Assembly (NCBI GenBank): GCA_030037885.1
Contig: JASHPU010000184.1
Span: forward strand, 1 to 47,407
Length of the DNA: 47,407 nt
Direction: 5' to 3'
From: Xanthobacteraceae bacterium
GTDB taxonomy: Bacteria > Pseudomonadota > Alphaproteobacteria > Rhizobiales > Xanthobacteraceae
This document shows, in pieces, positions 8,842-16,315 of this stretch. The notes beneath the pieces are model-generated. The model was not told the DNA's origin. It ran no database searches and saw nothing but the letters and a program-made list of their open reading frames with translations. The number at the start of each line of letters is the position of its first letter. The stretch's first letter is position 1. The translations under genes were made by a program, and so were the position numbers.

Positions 8842-9900
8842 TCAGCTCGGCGCGCCTTCCAGCATGTCGAAGCGGCCGAGCCGGTAGACGACGACCGACA
8901 CGACCCAGCTCGCCGCAAAGATCGCGATGATCAGATAGCCGAGGCTGCCGAAATGATCGTTGAGCGCGCCGATCATGCCCCAGAACGGCCCTTCGAGCTT
9001 GAGCTGATCGGCCAACAGCCCGAGCGCCTCGATGCCGCCGATCAACACCGCGACCACGACCGACACGAAGGTGACGGTGAGATTGTAATAGAGCTTGCGG
9101 ATCGGCTTGGCGAAGGCCCAGCCATAGGCGCCGAGCATCAGCACGCCGTCGGTGGTGTCGATCAGCGACATGCCGGCGGTGAACAACGCCGGAAACACCA
9201 TGATCGACCAGATCGGCAGGCCGCGCGTCGCTTCGGCGGCGGAAATGCCAAGGAGCCCGATTTCGGTCGCGGTATCGAAGCCCAGTCCGAACAGAAAGCC
9301 GAGCGGGTACATGTGCCAGCTGCGCGACACCATGCGGAACATCGGCCGGAACAACCGGCCGAGCAGGCCGCGCTGCGCCAACAGATGATTGAGGTCTTCC
9401 TCGACCAGCGTGCCGCCGCGCCGCACCGCGCGGAACGAGCGGTAGACCGACAGCAGAATGAGCAGATTGGCGGCGGCGACGAGAAACAGGAACACGGCCG
9501 AGACCAGCGTGCCGACCACGCCGCCGACCAGCCGGAACGCTACGAAGCGGCCCTGCAGCGCGCCGGCGGCGAGCGCCACCCCGACCGATGCCAGCACCAC
9601 GATGGTCGAATGGCCGAGCGCGAAGAAGAAACCGACGCTGACCGGCCGCCTGCCGTCCTGCATCAGCTTGCGGGTGACGTTGTCGATCGCCGCGATGTGA
9701 TCGGCGTCGACCGCGTGGCGCAGGCCGAACGTATAGGCGAGAAACGCCGTGCCGATCAGAACCGGATAGTCATGAAACGCGAGCAGCGCCCAGATCCAGG
9801 CCAGCACGTTGGCGACGACCAGGACGGCATAGATACCGACGACCTTGTTGCGCAATTCCGCGTTCTGATCGTTGAACAATTTGACGATCGCCGTCCGCAT
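8842..9900 (-). CDS. NiCoT-family nickel/cobalt transporter
   Basis: A 352-residue polytopic inner-membrane permease. I chose the ATG at 9900 because a GAGG ribosome-binding sequence lies just upstream; the frame stays open to 10074 but that leader is repeat-derived. The family signature in transmembrane segment II is seen as RHAVDADHIAAIDN (61-74), whose histidines and aspartates bind the metal ion. A second motif, GFFFALGHSTIVV, follows. About eight hydrophobic segments are visible, as expected for HoxN/NixA relatives. These proteins take up Ni2+ or Co2+ using the proton motive force, to supply urease, hydrogenase or cobalamin synthesis. No metalloenzyme genes or riboswitch are visible nearby, so the physiological metal is open. 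Confidence 0.93.
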   Translation of the reverse strand: MRTAIVKLFNDQNAELRNKVVGIYAVLVVANVLAWIWALLAFHDYPVLIGTAFLAYTFGLRHAVDADHIAAIDNVTRKLMQDGRRPVSVGFFFALGHSTIVVLASVGVALAAGALQGRFVAFRLVGGVVGTLVSAVFLFLVAAANLLILLSVYRSFRAVRRGGTLVEEDLNHLLAQRGLLGRLFRPMFRMVSRSWHMYPLGFLFGLGFDTATEIGLLGISAAEATRGLPIWSIMVFPALFTAGMSLIDTTDGVLMLGAYGWAFAKPIRKLYYNLTVTFVSVVVAVLIGGIEALGLLADQLKLEGPFWGMIGALNDHFGSLGYLIIAIFAASWVVSVVVYRLGRFDMLEGAPS

Positions 9901-9980
9901 GAACACCTCGCGCCCGGCCGCTGAAAACGCCGGGCGCGCGCCCTCGATACGACGGCCCTTAGGGGGGCGCAAGAGTATGG

Positions 9981-10086
9981 ACCGTAGCGCGGGTTGCGCG
10001 AGGCGCAATCCGGCAAGCGCCGACTTGCCCTTGACCTCGTTACAGCAAGTAGCCCCGGACGTCGCTTCGCTCAATCCGGGCTACGG
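9981..10086. repeat. REP-like palindrome, family C (copy 1)
   Basis: The gap between ptsH and the NiCoT gene carries two half-palindromes. The first is GTAGCGCGGGTTGCGCGAGG followed by CAATCCGG. The second, near 10048-10086, is AGCCCCGGACGTCGCTTCGC followed by TCAATCCGGGCTAC. The same module recurs at 20666, 32741, 36261 and 45052. Confidence 0.75.
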
Positions 10087-10087
10087 A

Positions 10088-10420
10088 CTAATCATCCTCG
10101 CCGAAGCGTGACGCGATCAGCGCCGCCAGAGCTTCCATCACTTCGGCGGCTTGCTTGCCGGTCGCTTCGACCGTGATCGAGGTGCCGGGCGCCGCGGCGA
10201 GCATCATCAGGCCCATGATCGAGTCGCCGCCGACGCTCTCGGCGCCGCGGGTGACGCGCACCTCGGCATCGAATTTTTCCACCGTTTGCACGAACCGCGC
10301 CGAGGCGCGCGCGTGCAACCCCTTTTTGTTGCGGATAACGAAGACGCGGCTCACCGTCCCGGCCGGCGGCGACTTTTCATCGGCCTTGTGCGCGCCGCCG
10401 CTTCGGGCCGACTCGCTCAT
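10088..10420 (-). CDS. ptsH: HPr phosphocarrier protein
   Basis: A 110-residue HPr with a roughly 20-residue extra N-terminus. The phosphorylated histidine is H36 in KKGLHARAS, and the regulatory serine is S67 in VGGDSIMGLMML, the site for HPr kinase. In alphaproteobacteria this protein belongs to a regulatory phosphotransferase chain rather than to sugar import. Its ATG overlaps the TGA of the EIIA gene (ATGA), so the two are translationally coupled. hprK lies upstream in the same direction, which fits Ser-67 control. No Enzyme I gene is in the window. Confidence 0.94.
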   Translation of the reverse strand: MSESARSGGAHKADEKSPPAGTVSRVFVIRNKKGLHARASARFVQTVEKFDAEVRVTRGAESVGGDSIMGLMMLAAAPGTSITVEATGKQAAEVMEALAALIASRFGEDD

Positions 10421-10818
10421 TTGCCGGTCAGCACGCGGCTCGCGATGGTGACGTATTTGCGCCCCGCTTCCTGGGCGGCAGCGACCGCTTCGCCCAGCGG
10501 GCAGTCGGCGCGTACTTTGGCGAGCTTGACCAGCATCGGCAGGTTGATGCCGGCCAACACTTCGACCTTCGGCCGGCTCATCACCGAAATGGCGAGATTG
10601 GACGGCGTGCCGCCGAACATGTCGGTGAGGATGGCAACGCCATCGCCGGTGTCGACGCGCTTGACCGCCGCAACGATGTCCTTGCGGCGGGCCTCGACGT
10701 CGTCTTCGGGATCGATGGTCACCGCCTCGATCTGGTTCTGCGGTCCGACGACGTGTTCCAGCGCCGCCCGGAACTCGATGGCGAGCCGGCCGTGGGTGAC
10801 AAGCACGACACCGATCAT
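10417..10818 (-). CDS. PTS EIIA component, mannose family
   Basis: A 133-residue protein starting at the ATG at 10818, with a GGAGAG ribosome-binding sequence 6 bases upstream. It opens MIGVVLVTHGRLAIEF, where H10 is the phosphorylation site of the mannose/sorbose EIIA fold. The second conserved stretch is LTDMFGGTPSNLA. No EIIB, C or D partner lies nearby, so it is probably regulatory (often called ptsM or manX in relatives) and takes phosphate from HPr. It sits between hprK and ptsH, the standard order in Rhizobiales. The 252-base gap upstream (10819-11070) shows no gene. Confidence 0.92.
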   Translation of the reverse strand: MIGVVLVTHGRLAIEFRAALEHVVGPQNQIEAVTIDPEDDVEARRKDIVAAVKRVDTGDGVAILTDMFGGTPSNLAISVMSRPKVEVLAGINLPMLVKLAKVRADCPLGEAVAAAQEAGRKYVTIASRVLTGK

Positions 10819-11070
10819 GGAACTCTCCGCGGGCGCGCCCCGGTTGCACCGCACGAAAGGCCCTCCATCATGGTTATCCATAGTCCTGGCGCAAGAGGCG
10901 GTATCGGCAAATTTCGGGGTTTGTTGCACTGCGGCAGACTAAAGTCGAATCGGAAATTCTCGAAAGCCGCCTCGGGATCGCACTGACCGCAATGCCTGCC
11001 GAGTCTAAAGCCGTTAAGGTTACCAATTCCCAACCCGGTAGGGCCTTTTGGCCTTCGCCGGATTTCGGTC

Positions 11071-11502
11071 CTATGAGGTGAGGAGCGCCAGCATCGCCGG
11101 CAAGGCCGGCTCGCCGGCTGCGACGGCAAGCCGCGCCAAGGCGACGCCTTCGAGTTCCGTCTGCTGCCGGTCGGGGCGCGGCAGCCGTTCCGCGTCAGCC
11201 GCAAGATCGACCACGAGCCCGACTACCGCGCTCGGTTCATACGGCAGCTTGCGGATACCGACGCCGCGCACCTCGATCAGCCCGGCAAGGGCGGCGGCCG
11301 GGCGCACCAACAGCCGGCCGTGCGCGGCTTCGACATGAACACGGTCGTCGCCGACCAGACGCGCGAAAGGGAGCGACCCGCCATGCGCCGCCCAAATGAG
11401 TTCGAGCGCCAGCCGCGATTTGCCCGATCCTGAAGGTCCGCGGATCAGCACCGCGCGCGTTCCGACCAGAACCGCCGAAGCATGGATGGTGGCCGATGGC
11501 AT
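11071..11502 (-). CDS. hprK: HPr kinase/phosphorylase, short alphaproteobacterial form
   Basis: A 143-residue protein starting at the ATG at 11502 (MPSATIHASA). It is much shorter than Gram-positive HprK (about 310 residues) because it has only the catalytic domain, which is normal for this class. The Walker A is RGPSGSGKS, and the HprK signature is visible as GLIEVRGVGIRKL. LVGDDRVHVE fits the conserved DD motif. It should phosphorylate and dephosphorylate HPr on serine in response to metabolic state. It lies between chvG and the PTS genes on the same strand, the usual grouping that links PTS state to ChvG/ChvI signalling and pckA expression. Confidence 0.92.
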   Translation of the reverse strand: MPSATIHASAVLVGTRAVLIRGPSGSGKSRLALELIWAAHGGSLPFARLVGDDRVHVEAAHGRLLVRPAAALAGLIEVRGVGIRKLPYEPSAVVGLVVDLAADAERLPRPDRQQTELEGVALARLAVAAGEPALPAMLALLTS

Positions 11503-11540
11503 GCTGCAGTCCGGTGCGGCTACCAGCAAGAACAAGTGGG

Positions 11541-11582
11541 GGATTGCTTCGTCGTCCCTGCGGGGCTCCTCGCAACGACGAC
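11541..11582. repeat. Small REP-like hairpin, family G
   Basis: ATTGCTTCGTCGTCCCTGCG pairs with GGGGCTCCTCGCAACGACGA in the gap between chvG and hprK. Related sequences with the core CGTCATTGCGAG occur near 20625, 28484 and 41164. It could weaken read-through from chvG into hprK. Confidence 0.6.
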
Positions 11583-11608
11583 GCTCTCAGCTGAAAGTAA
11601 CGTCGCCA

Positions 11609-13444
11609 TCACGTTGCCGGCAGCCGCACGATGAAGCGTGCGCCGGCGATCTGCGGCACCGCGCCGGCGCCGGCCGCCATCCGGTTCTCCATCCGGATGG
11701 CGCCGCCATGGGCTTCGACGATCTGCTTCGAGATCGACAGTCCGAGACCGGAATTCTGGCCGAACCCCTGGTGCGGCCGGTCGGTATAAAACCGCTCGAA
11801 AATCTTCTCCGCCGCTTCCGGCCGCACGCCCGGACCGTCGTCGTCGACGAAAATCTCGACGTGATCTTTCCGGCGCCGGCACGTCACCCGCACGGTGGCG
11901 CCGGGCGGCGAGAACGAACGCGCGTTTTCGATCAAATTGTCGACCACCTGGCCGAGGCGCGAGTCGTGGCCGGGCACCTGAAACGCGCGCAGGCCGCCGC
12001 CTTCGAATTTGAGCATGACCTTGACGCGGTCGTCGCGCTTGATCTCGTTGGCGACGGTGACCACGGTGGTGAGCAGCTTGGCGAGATCGATCGGCGCCGC
12101 CTCCTGGCGCTGCAGCTCGGCATCGAGCCGGCTGGCGTCGGAAATATCGGAGATCAGGCGGTCGAGCCGCTTGACGTCGTGCTGGACGATGTCGAGGAGC
12201 CGCTTGCGGCTCTCCTCGGTCTTGGCGACCGGCATCGTCTCGACCGCCGAGCGCAGCGAGGTCAGCGGATTTTTCAGCTCGTGCGCCACGTCGGCGGCGA
12301 AACGCTCGATGCCTTCGATGCGGCTGTAGAGCGCGTTGGTCATGGCGCGCAGCGTGCCGGACAGATGGCCGATCTCGTCGCGGCGGCGGGTGAAGTCCGG
12401 GATTTCGACGCGCGACTGGATGCGCCGGCGCACGCTTTCGGCCGCGTCGGCCAAGCGCCGTACCGGCTCGGCGATAGTGCCGGCCAACAAGATCGACAGC
12501 ACGACCATCACCGCGGCGGCGATCAAGAACACTTTGAGAATGGCGAGCCGCTCCGCCGTCACCATGTTGTCGATGTCGGCGCCCTGCGTCGACAACAGGA
12601 GAGCGCCGCGCACGGCGCGGTAGCGCTGCACCGGCACCGCGACCGAGACGATGACGTCGCCGTGAGCGGTGATGCGCACCATGCTGGCGTCATGGCCGTT
12701 GAGCGCCTGCGCGACCTCCGGATAGCCCTTGCCCTGGTCGGCACCGAGCTCGCGATAGAGCGGCAGGTCACCCCGGTTGAGCCATAGCCGCAGCGCGATC
12801 AAGGCGCGTTCGAACAGGCTCGGCTGCTTGGCGTCGGGCGACGGCAGGTCGGAGCGCAGCACGTCGCCGCGGCCGAACAGGCTGCGGCTGTCGACCAGCA
12901 AGATGCCGTCGCGGTCGTAGATGCGGGCGCGCGTCTTGGTGGGCGAGACGAGATCGCGCAGCACCGGCGCGACGCGCGTCGGGTCGATGGGAAAATCGAG
13001 CCCGTACAGCGCGTCTTCGGACGGGCCGTAACTTTCACCGGGCTGCAGGTTCTGCAGCTTTTCTGGATCGAGCGTGATGGCGGAGCCGGTTTCGCCCGCG
13101 GCCGAGTCGGCAATGGCATGGGCGATGATCTGGCCTTGCTGCAACAGCGTCTGCACGCGCGCATCGATCAGCCGGGCGCGGAACGGCGACAGATAATTGA
13201 TGCCGATCGAGAGCGCGAGCAGGCCGGCGACATTGAGCACGACGATGCGGCGCGTCAGGCTCGACGAACTCTGATTGACAAAGAAATGCCAGGCGCGGCG
13301 CAGCCAATCGAGCGCGCGGCCGAAGAAACTGCGGGCCGGACGGTCGTCGCGCGCCTCGGCGGCCGTATCGGCATCGACCTGCGGCTCCGCCGGCGAAAGC
13401 GGCGGCGCCTTGTTCTGGCCGAGGTCTGCGGGTCGATCGAGCAC
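11609..13444 (-). CDS. chvG: ChvG/ExoS/ActS-type sensor histidine kinase
   Basis: A 611-residue membrane histidine kinase. A cytoplasmic Pro/Ala-rich N-terminus is followed by transmembrane segment 1 (about 65-85), a periplasmic sensor region (about 86-298), transmembrane segment 2 (about 300-322) and a HAMP region. The H-box is DVAHELKNPLTSLRSA with the phosphorylated H388. The N-box is DNLIENA (503-509), the G1 box is DDDGPG (534-539) and the G2 box is GLGLS (566-570). The periplasmic size, order and hprK neighbour match ChvG (ExoS, ActS). That system responds to acid and envelope signals and controls exopolysaccharide and central metabolism. The start is a GTG with a weak ribosome-binding site. 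284 bases without a gene separate it from chvI. Confidence 0.92.
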   Translation of the reverse strand: MLDRPADLGQNKAPPLSPAEPQVDADTAAEARDDRPARSFFGRALDWLRRAWHFFVNQSSSSLTRRIVVLNVAGLLALSIGINYLSPFRARLIDARVQTLLQQGQIIAHAIADSAAGETGSAITLDPEKLQNLQPGESYGPSEDALYGLDFPIDPTRVAPVLRDLVSPTKTRARIYDRDGILLVDSRSLFGRGDVLRSDLPSPDAKQPSLFERALIALRLWLNRGDLPLYRELGADQGKGYPEVAQALNGHDASMVRITAHGDVIVSVAVPVQRYRAVRGALLLSTQGADIDNMVTAERLAILKVFLIAAAVMVVLSILLAGTIAEPVRRLADAAESVRRRIQSRVEIPDFTRRRDEIGHLSGTLRAMTNALYSRIEGIERFAADVAHELKNPLTSLRSAVETMPVAKTEESRKRLLDIVQHDVKRLDRLISDISDASRLDAELQRQEAAPIDLAKLLTTVVTVANEIKRDDRVKVMLKFEGGGLRAFQVPGHDSRLGQVVDNLIENARSFSPPGATVRVTCRRRKDHVEIFVDDDGPGVRPEAAEKIFERFYTDRPHQGFGQNSGLGLSISKQIVEAHGGAIRMENRMAAGAGAVPQIAGARFIVRLPAT

Positions 13445-13728
13445 GTGGTCTGCCGGGGTTCGGATCGGCCCCTCTCGTTGCCGGCGCGCAAGCGCGTCGA
13501 ACTGCGAGCGGAACCAGACGCCATTATTACCGCACGTCAGCCGTCCCAGTCAGCGGGCCATTATGATTGGCAGTCACGTCTTCGGCAGGGCGGCCCTGCG
13601 TCTGCCCATCGTCCACGCCCACGCACGGCAAATGTTCAAAGTCAAAAGCGCGAGGTCTGCAGCTCAAGTTTTGCCGGCCTCGCTTGCGCCGCGGCGATGC
13701 CAAAGTCAAACGGCCGCGCCGCGCTGCG

Positions 13729-14424
13729 CTACTCCTTGAAACGATAGCCGACGCCGTACAGCGTCTCGATCATATCGAATTCCTGATCGCTCGCCTTGAA
13801 TTTCTTGCGCAGCCGCTTGATGTGGCTGTCGATGGTGCGGTCATCGACGTAGACCTGATCGTCGTAGGCCGCATCCATCAGGGCGTTGCGGCTTTTCACC
13901 ACGCCCGGACGGCTGGCGAGCGCCTGCAGGATGAGAAATTCGGTGACGGTAAGCGTCACCGCCTCGTTCTTCCAGGTGCAGGTGTGGCGCTCCGGATCCA
14001 TGCGCAGCAGGCCGCGCTCCAAAACCTTGCTGTCGGCTTCCTTGGGCGCGGCGCCGTCCTTGGGTGAGGCGCGGCGCAATACGGCCTTGACCCGTTCGAC
14101 CAACAGGCGCTGCGAGAACGGCTTCCTGATGAAGTCGTCGGCGCCCATCTTCAGACCGAACAGCTCGTCGATCTCCTCGTCCTTGGAGGTGAGAAAGATC
14201 ACCGGCAGATCGGATTTTTGTCGCAGCCGGCGCAGCGTCTCCATGCCGTCCATCCGCGGCATCTTGATGTCGAGGATGGCAAGATCCGGCGGCGCCGTCT
14301 TGAAGCCGTCGAGCGCCGAAGCGCCGTCGGTGTAGGTGTTGATGCGATATCCTTCGGCCTCGAGTGCGATGGACACCGAGGTGAGGATGTTGCGGTCGTC
14401 GTCGACGAGAGCGATTGTCGGCAT
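13729..14424 (-). CDS. chvI: ChvI/ActR-type response regulator, OmpR family
   Basis: A 231-residue two-domain regulator. The receiver domain (1-120) has the acidic pocket VDDD (7-10), the phospho-acceptor D52 in [12 protein letters not shown], the threonine/serine switch in FLTSKD and the conserved lysine K101 in RKPFS. The OmpR/PhoB winged-helix domain (about 130-230) ends with [16 protein letters not shown] and the typical [13 protein letters not shown]. It is the partner of the ChvG kinase downstream. ChvI is essential in several Rhizobiales and controls envelope, acid-response and exopolysaccharide genes. It lies divergent from the HugZ-like gene across 173 bases. Confidence 0.95.
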   Translation of the reverse strand: MPTIALVDDDRNILTSVSIALEAEGYRINTYTDGASALDGFKTAPPDLAILDIKMPRMDGMETLRRLRQKSDLPVIFLTSKDEEIDELFGLKMGADDFIRKPFSQRLLVERVKAVLRRASPKDGAAPKEADSKVLERGLLRMDPERHTCTWKNEAVTLTVTEFLILQALASRPGVVKSRNALMDAAYDDQVYVDDRTIDSHIKRLRKKFKASDQEFDMIETLYGVGYRFKE

Positions 14425-14546
14425 GGCGGCCTTCTAACATGAGTCGGCCGCAGCTTCACTAGAGCCCGGCCCCAGGTTGTCGGTAAAGACCCATGTGGGG
14501 GCGGAAGTGTGGCCGGACAAGGCAAAATCAGGGCAATTCCTATGAC

Positions 14547-14563
14547 TTAGAACGATATTAGAA
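14547..14563. promoter_or_regulatory. Direct TTAGAA repeat in the chvI/hugZ-like divergent promoter region
   Basis: Two exact TTAGAA hexamers start at 14547 and 14558, one helical turn (11 bases) apart, in an A/T-rich island (CTTAGAACGATATTAGAAAG) about 35-50 bases upstream of the HugZ-like start. TTAGAA half-sites occur in iron-responsive (Irr/ICE-type) operators of Rhizobiales, but those are inverted, so assignment to an iron regulator is only a guess. Confidence 0.35.
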
Positions 14564-14597
14564 AGACATAGGTAAGGAACAGGAAAGGGATTTGGTT

Positions 14598-15407
14598 ATG
14601 GCCGAGGCCGAAAAACCCGCGCCGGCCGCCGCTGCTCCGCCGGGGGCGATGCCCGACCGGCTGCCGGAGACCGCCCCGGCGCCGGATTTCGACCCGAAGG
14701 CATTGGCGAAAAGCCTGCTGCGGGCAACGCGGGCTGGCGCGCTTGCGACCATCGACCGCAACACCGGCCACCCGTTCGCCTCGCTGGTCAACGTCGCGAC
14801 CGACGCGGACGGCGCGCCGCTGATCCTGACCTCGCGGCTCTCGACCCATACGGCGAACCTGGAACAGGACGGCCGCGCGTCGCTCCTGCTCGCCGCAACC
14901 GGCAAAGGCGATCCGCTGGCCCATCCGCGGCTGACGCTGCTCGGCACGTTCAAGCGCATCGCGCGCGAGAACGCGGACGAAGCGCGCGTGCGCCGGCGCT
15001 TTCTCGCCCGGCATCCGAAGTCGCAGCTTTATGCCGGCTTCGCCGATTTCTCGTTCTGGCGGCTCGACGTCGTGTCCGCGCACCTCAACGGCGGCTTCGC
15101 CCGCGCCGCCGACCTGAAAGCCGCCGACGTGATGACCGATATCTCCGGCGCCGCAGACCTGCTCGAGGCCGAGGCCGGCGCCGTCGCCCACATGAACGGC
15201 GATCACGCCGAAGCGGTGCGGCTTTATGCGACCAAATTGCTCGGCGCCGAGGACGGCAAATGGCGGCTCAGCGGGCTCGATCCGGACGGGCTCGACCTCG
15301 CGCTCGGCGACGCCACGCTGCGCCTGCCGTTCCCCGAGCGCGTCACCACCGCGCAGGGGCTGCGCAAAGTCGTGGTGGACTTGGCCGCAAAAGCGCGGGC
15401 GCTCTAG
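14598..15407 (+). CDS. HugZ-like heme-utilization/pyridoxamine-phosphate-oxidase-fold protein
   Basis: A 269-residue protein starting at the ATG at 14598, preceded by AGGAAAGGGA. After an Ala/Pro-rich leader (1-28) comes a split-barrel flavin-binding-like domain (about 34-170: LLRATRAGALATID, FASLVNVATDADGAPLILTS, FSFWRLDVVSAHLNGGF). The C-terminal DUF2470 domain has the signature AHMNGDHAEAVRLYA (about 197-211). This two-domain design matches HugZ-type proteins that bind or degrade heme. The cytoplasmic location and heme role follow from the family. No heme transporter genes are adjacent, so the role in iron acquisition is inferred. Confidence 0.82.
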   Translation: MAEAEKPAPAAAAPPGAMPDRLPETAPAPDFDPKALAKSLLRATRAGALATIDRNTGHPFASLVNVATDADGAPLILTSRLSTHTANLEQDGRASLLLAATGKGDPLAHPRLTLLGTFKRIARENADEARVRRRFLARHPKSQLYAGFADFSFWRLDVVSAHLNGGFARAADLKAADVMTDISGAADLLEAEAGAVAHMNGDHAEAVRLYATKLLGAEDGKWRLSGLDPDGLDLALGDATLRLPFPERVTTAQGLRKVVVDLAAKARAL

Positions 15408-15471
15408 GGGTGCGGAAGAGCAAGGCAAGCCTGAGGAAATTGAAGTTTGGCATAATTGACGGAGAGAAGCG

Positions 15472-15912
15472 TTGGCCCTCAATCCCCATACCATACCGCC
15501 GCCTGGGCAGGTCGTAATGTGCGATTTTGGCCCCGATCCGCGCGCTGTCCAGCCTCCAGGCGTTATGGTCGGTCCCCTCGCTGTCGCCCCAGAAATTTGG
15601 AAATTGAGGCACGCCATAGTACTCAAAGCACGCTACGGAATGGCGATTGTGGTTCCGCTTTCGACCGATGCCCCGAAAAATGTTTTGAACTACCACTATC
15701 AAATCCCAGCGCGGCGCTACGAGTTCCTTGATTCTCACAGAGATAGCTGGGTCAAGGACGATCTCGTCGAAAGCGTTAGCCACGCTCGATTGGATAGGCC
15801 ATTTGTGAGGGGTAAGCGCTCTATTGTGAGCGTTACCTCTGCTGACCTAAAGGCCATAAGGCAAGCAGTTCTTCATGCTTTGGACTTAGGACACTTGACA
15901 GGGCACCTATGA
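15472..15912 (+). CDS. PemK/MazF-like protein, possible solitary toxin
   Basis: A 146-residue protein starting at a TTG at 15472, supported by GGAGAG 5 bases upstream. Features fitting the PemK/MazF fold are PPGQVVMCDFGP near the start, PEIWKLRHAIVLKARYG, the strand AIVVPLSTDAP, and later SWVKDDLVESVSHARLDRPF. The match resembles a subgroup of PemK-family proteins in Rhizobiales. Such enzymes cleave RNA and are normally paired with a small antitoxin. No antitoxin frame is visible on either side, so it may be an orphan, may have lost its toxic activity, or may use a distant partner. Base composition is lower in GC than its neighbours, which hints at transfer. Confidence 0.68.
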   Translation: MALNPHTIPPPGQVVMCDFGPDPRAVQPPGVMVGPLAVAPEIWKLRHAIVLKARYGMAIVVPLSTDAPKNVLNYHYQIPARRYEFLDSHRDSWVKDDLVESVSHARLDRPFVRGKRSIVSVTSADLKAIRQAVLHALDLGHLTGHL

Positions 15913-16304
15913 GGACTCATATTTGCCCTGTCACCAGAGGCAACTCTGGAAAGCAGATTGTCAGGCCCCGGGGTGCTAGCGCACACCTGGGGCCTAAGCT
16001 TATGGCTCATCAGGTGGGCCGTTGTGACGTGTCACTGGGTGGGCCATGTGAACCACCAGGGACCTGAGGACGTTCCCAAAAATAGGCCACTACGGTTTTC
16101 AAAACCGGCCACTAGGCTCGGGAAGCAGGCTAGTACCCAAACGCACAGCCGGAACGGTAGCGGAACCAACCGGTTAGTTTTGCGGTGGGAACCGGTCTTG
16201 GCAGGTGCTAGGATGCCCGATATAGGCTCCCCCGCCGGCGGTGGTTGCGGATTGACGCGTCAGCGTTCGTATCAAGGCCCCGAAGGACAAGTGGGCCAGT
16301 CAGT
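15913..16304. other. Non-coding, atypical segment upstream of pckA with hairpin and IS-end-like repeats
   Basis: No convincing gene is present. An imperfect hairpin at 15963-15996 pairs AGGCCCC with GGGGCCT. At 16083-16114 two copies of the octamer GGCCACTA flank a perfect palindrome CGGTTTTCAAAACCG (7-base arms). Further GGGCC-containing units occur near 16016 and 16041. On the minus strand this reads TGGCCGGTTTTGAAAACCG, which recalls the multi-repeat ends of IS21-type insertion sequences, but no transposase is present. The pckA promoter presumably lies in the right part. Confidence 0.5.
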
Positions 16305-16309
16305 GGAGG
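16305..16309 (+). promoter_or_regulatory. Ribosome-binding site deciding the pckA GTG start
   Basis: GGAGG lies 6 bases upstream of the GTG at 16316 and supports that codon as the start in the absence of an ATG nearby. Confidence 0.7.
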
Positions 16310-16315
16310 CTTAAG

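Noticed and set aside
11396..12787. A 463-codon frame antisense to chvG and hprK
   Set aside because: It mirrors the kinase coding sequence and has a composition typical of a shadow frame.
16088..16108. A tRNA-Ser-like anticodon arm on the minus strand (CCGGTTTTGAAAACCG)
   Set aside because: No acceptor, D or T arm can be built around it.
15958..16314. A 118-codon frame upstream of pckA, considered as an antitoxin for the PemK-like protein
   Set aside because: It is Trp/Gly/Pro-rich with no antitoxin-like motif, lies downstream with a gap, and covers palindromic repeats.
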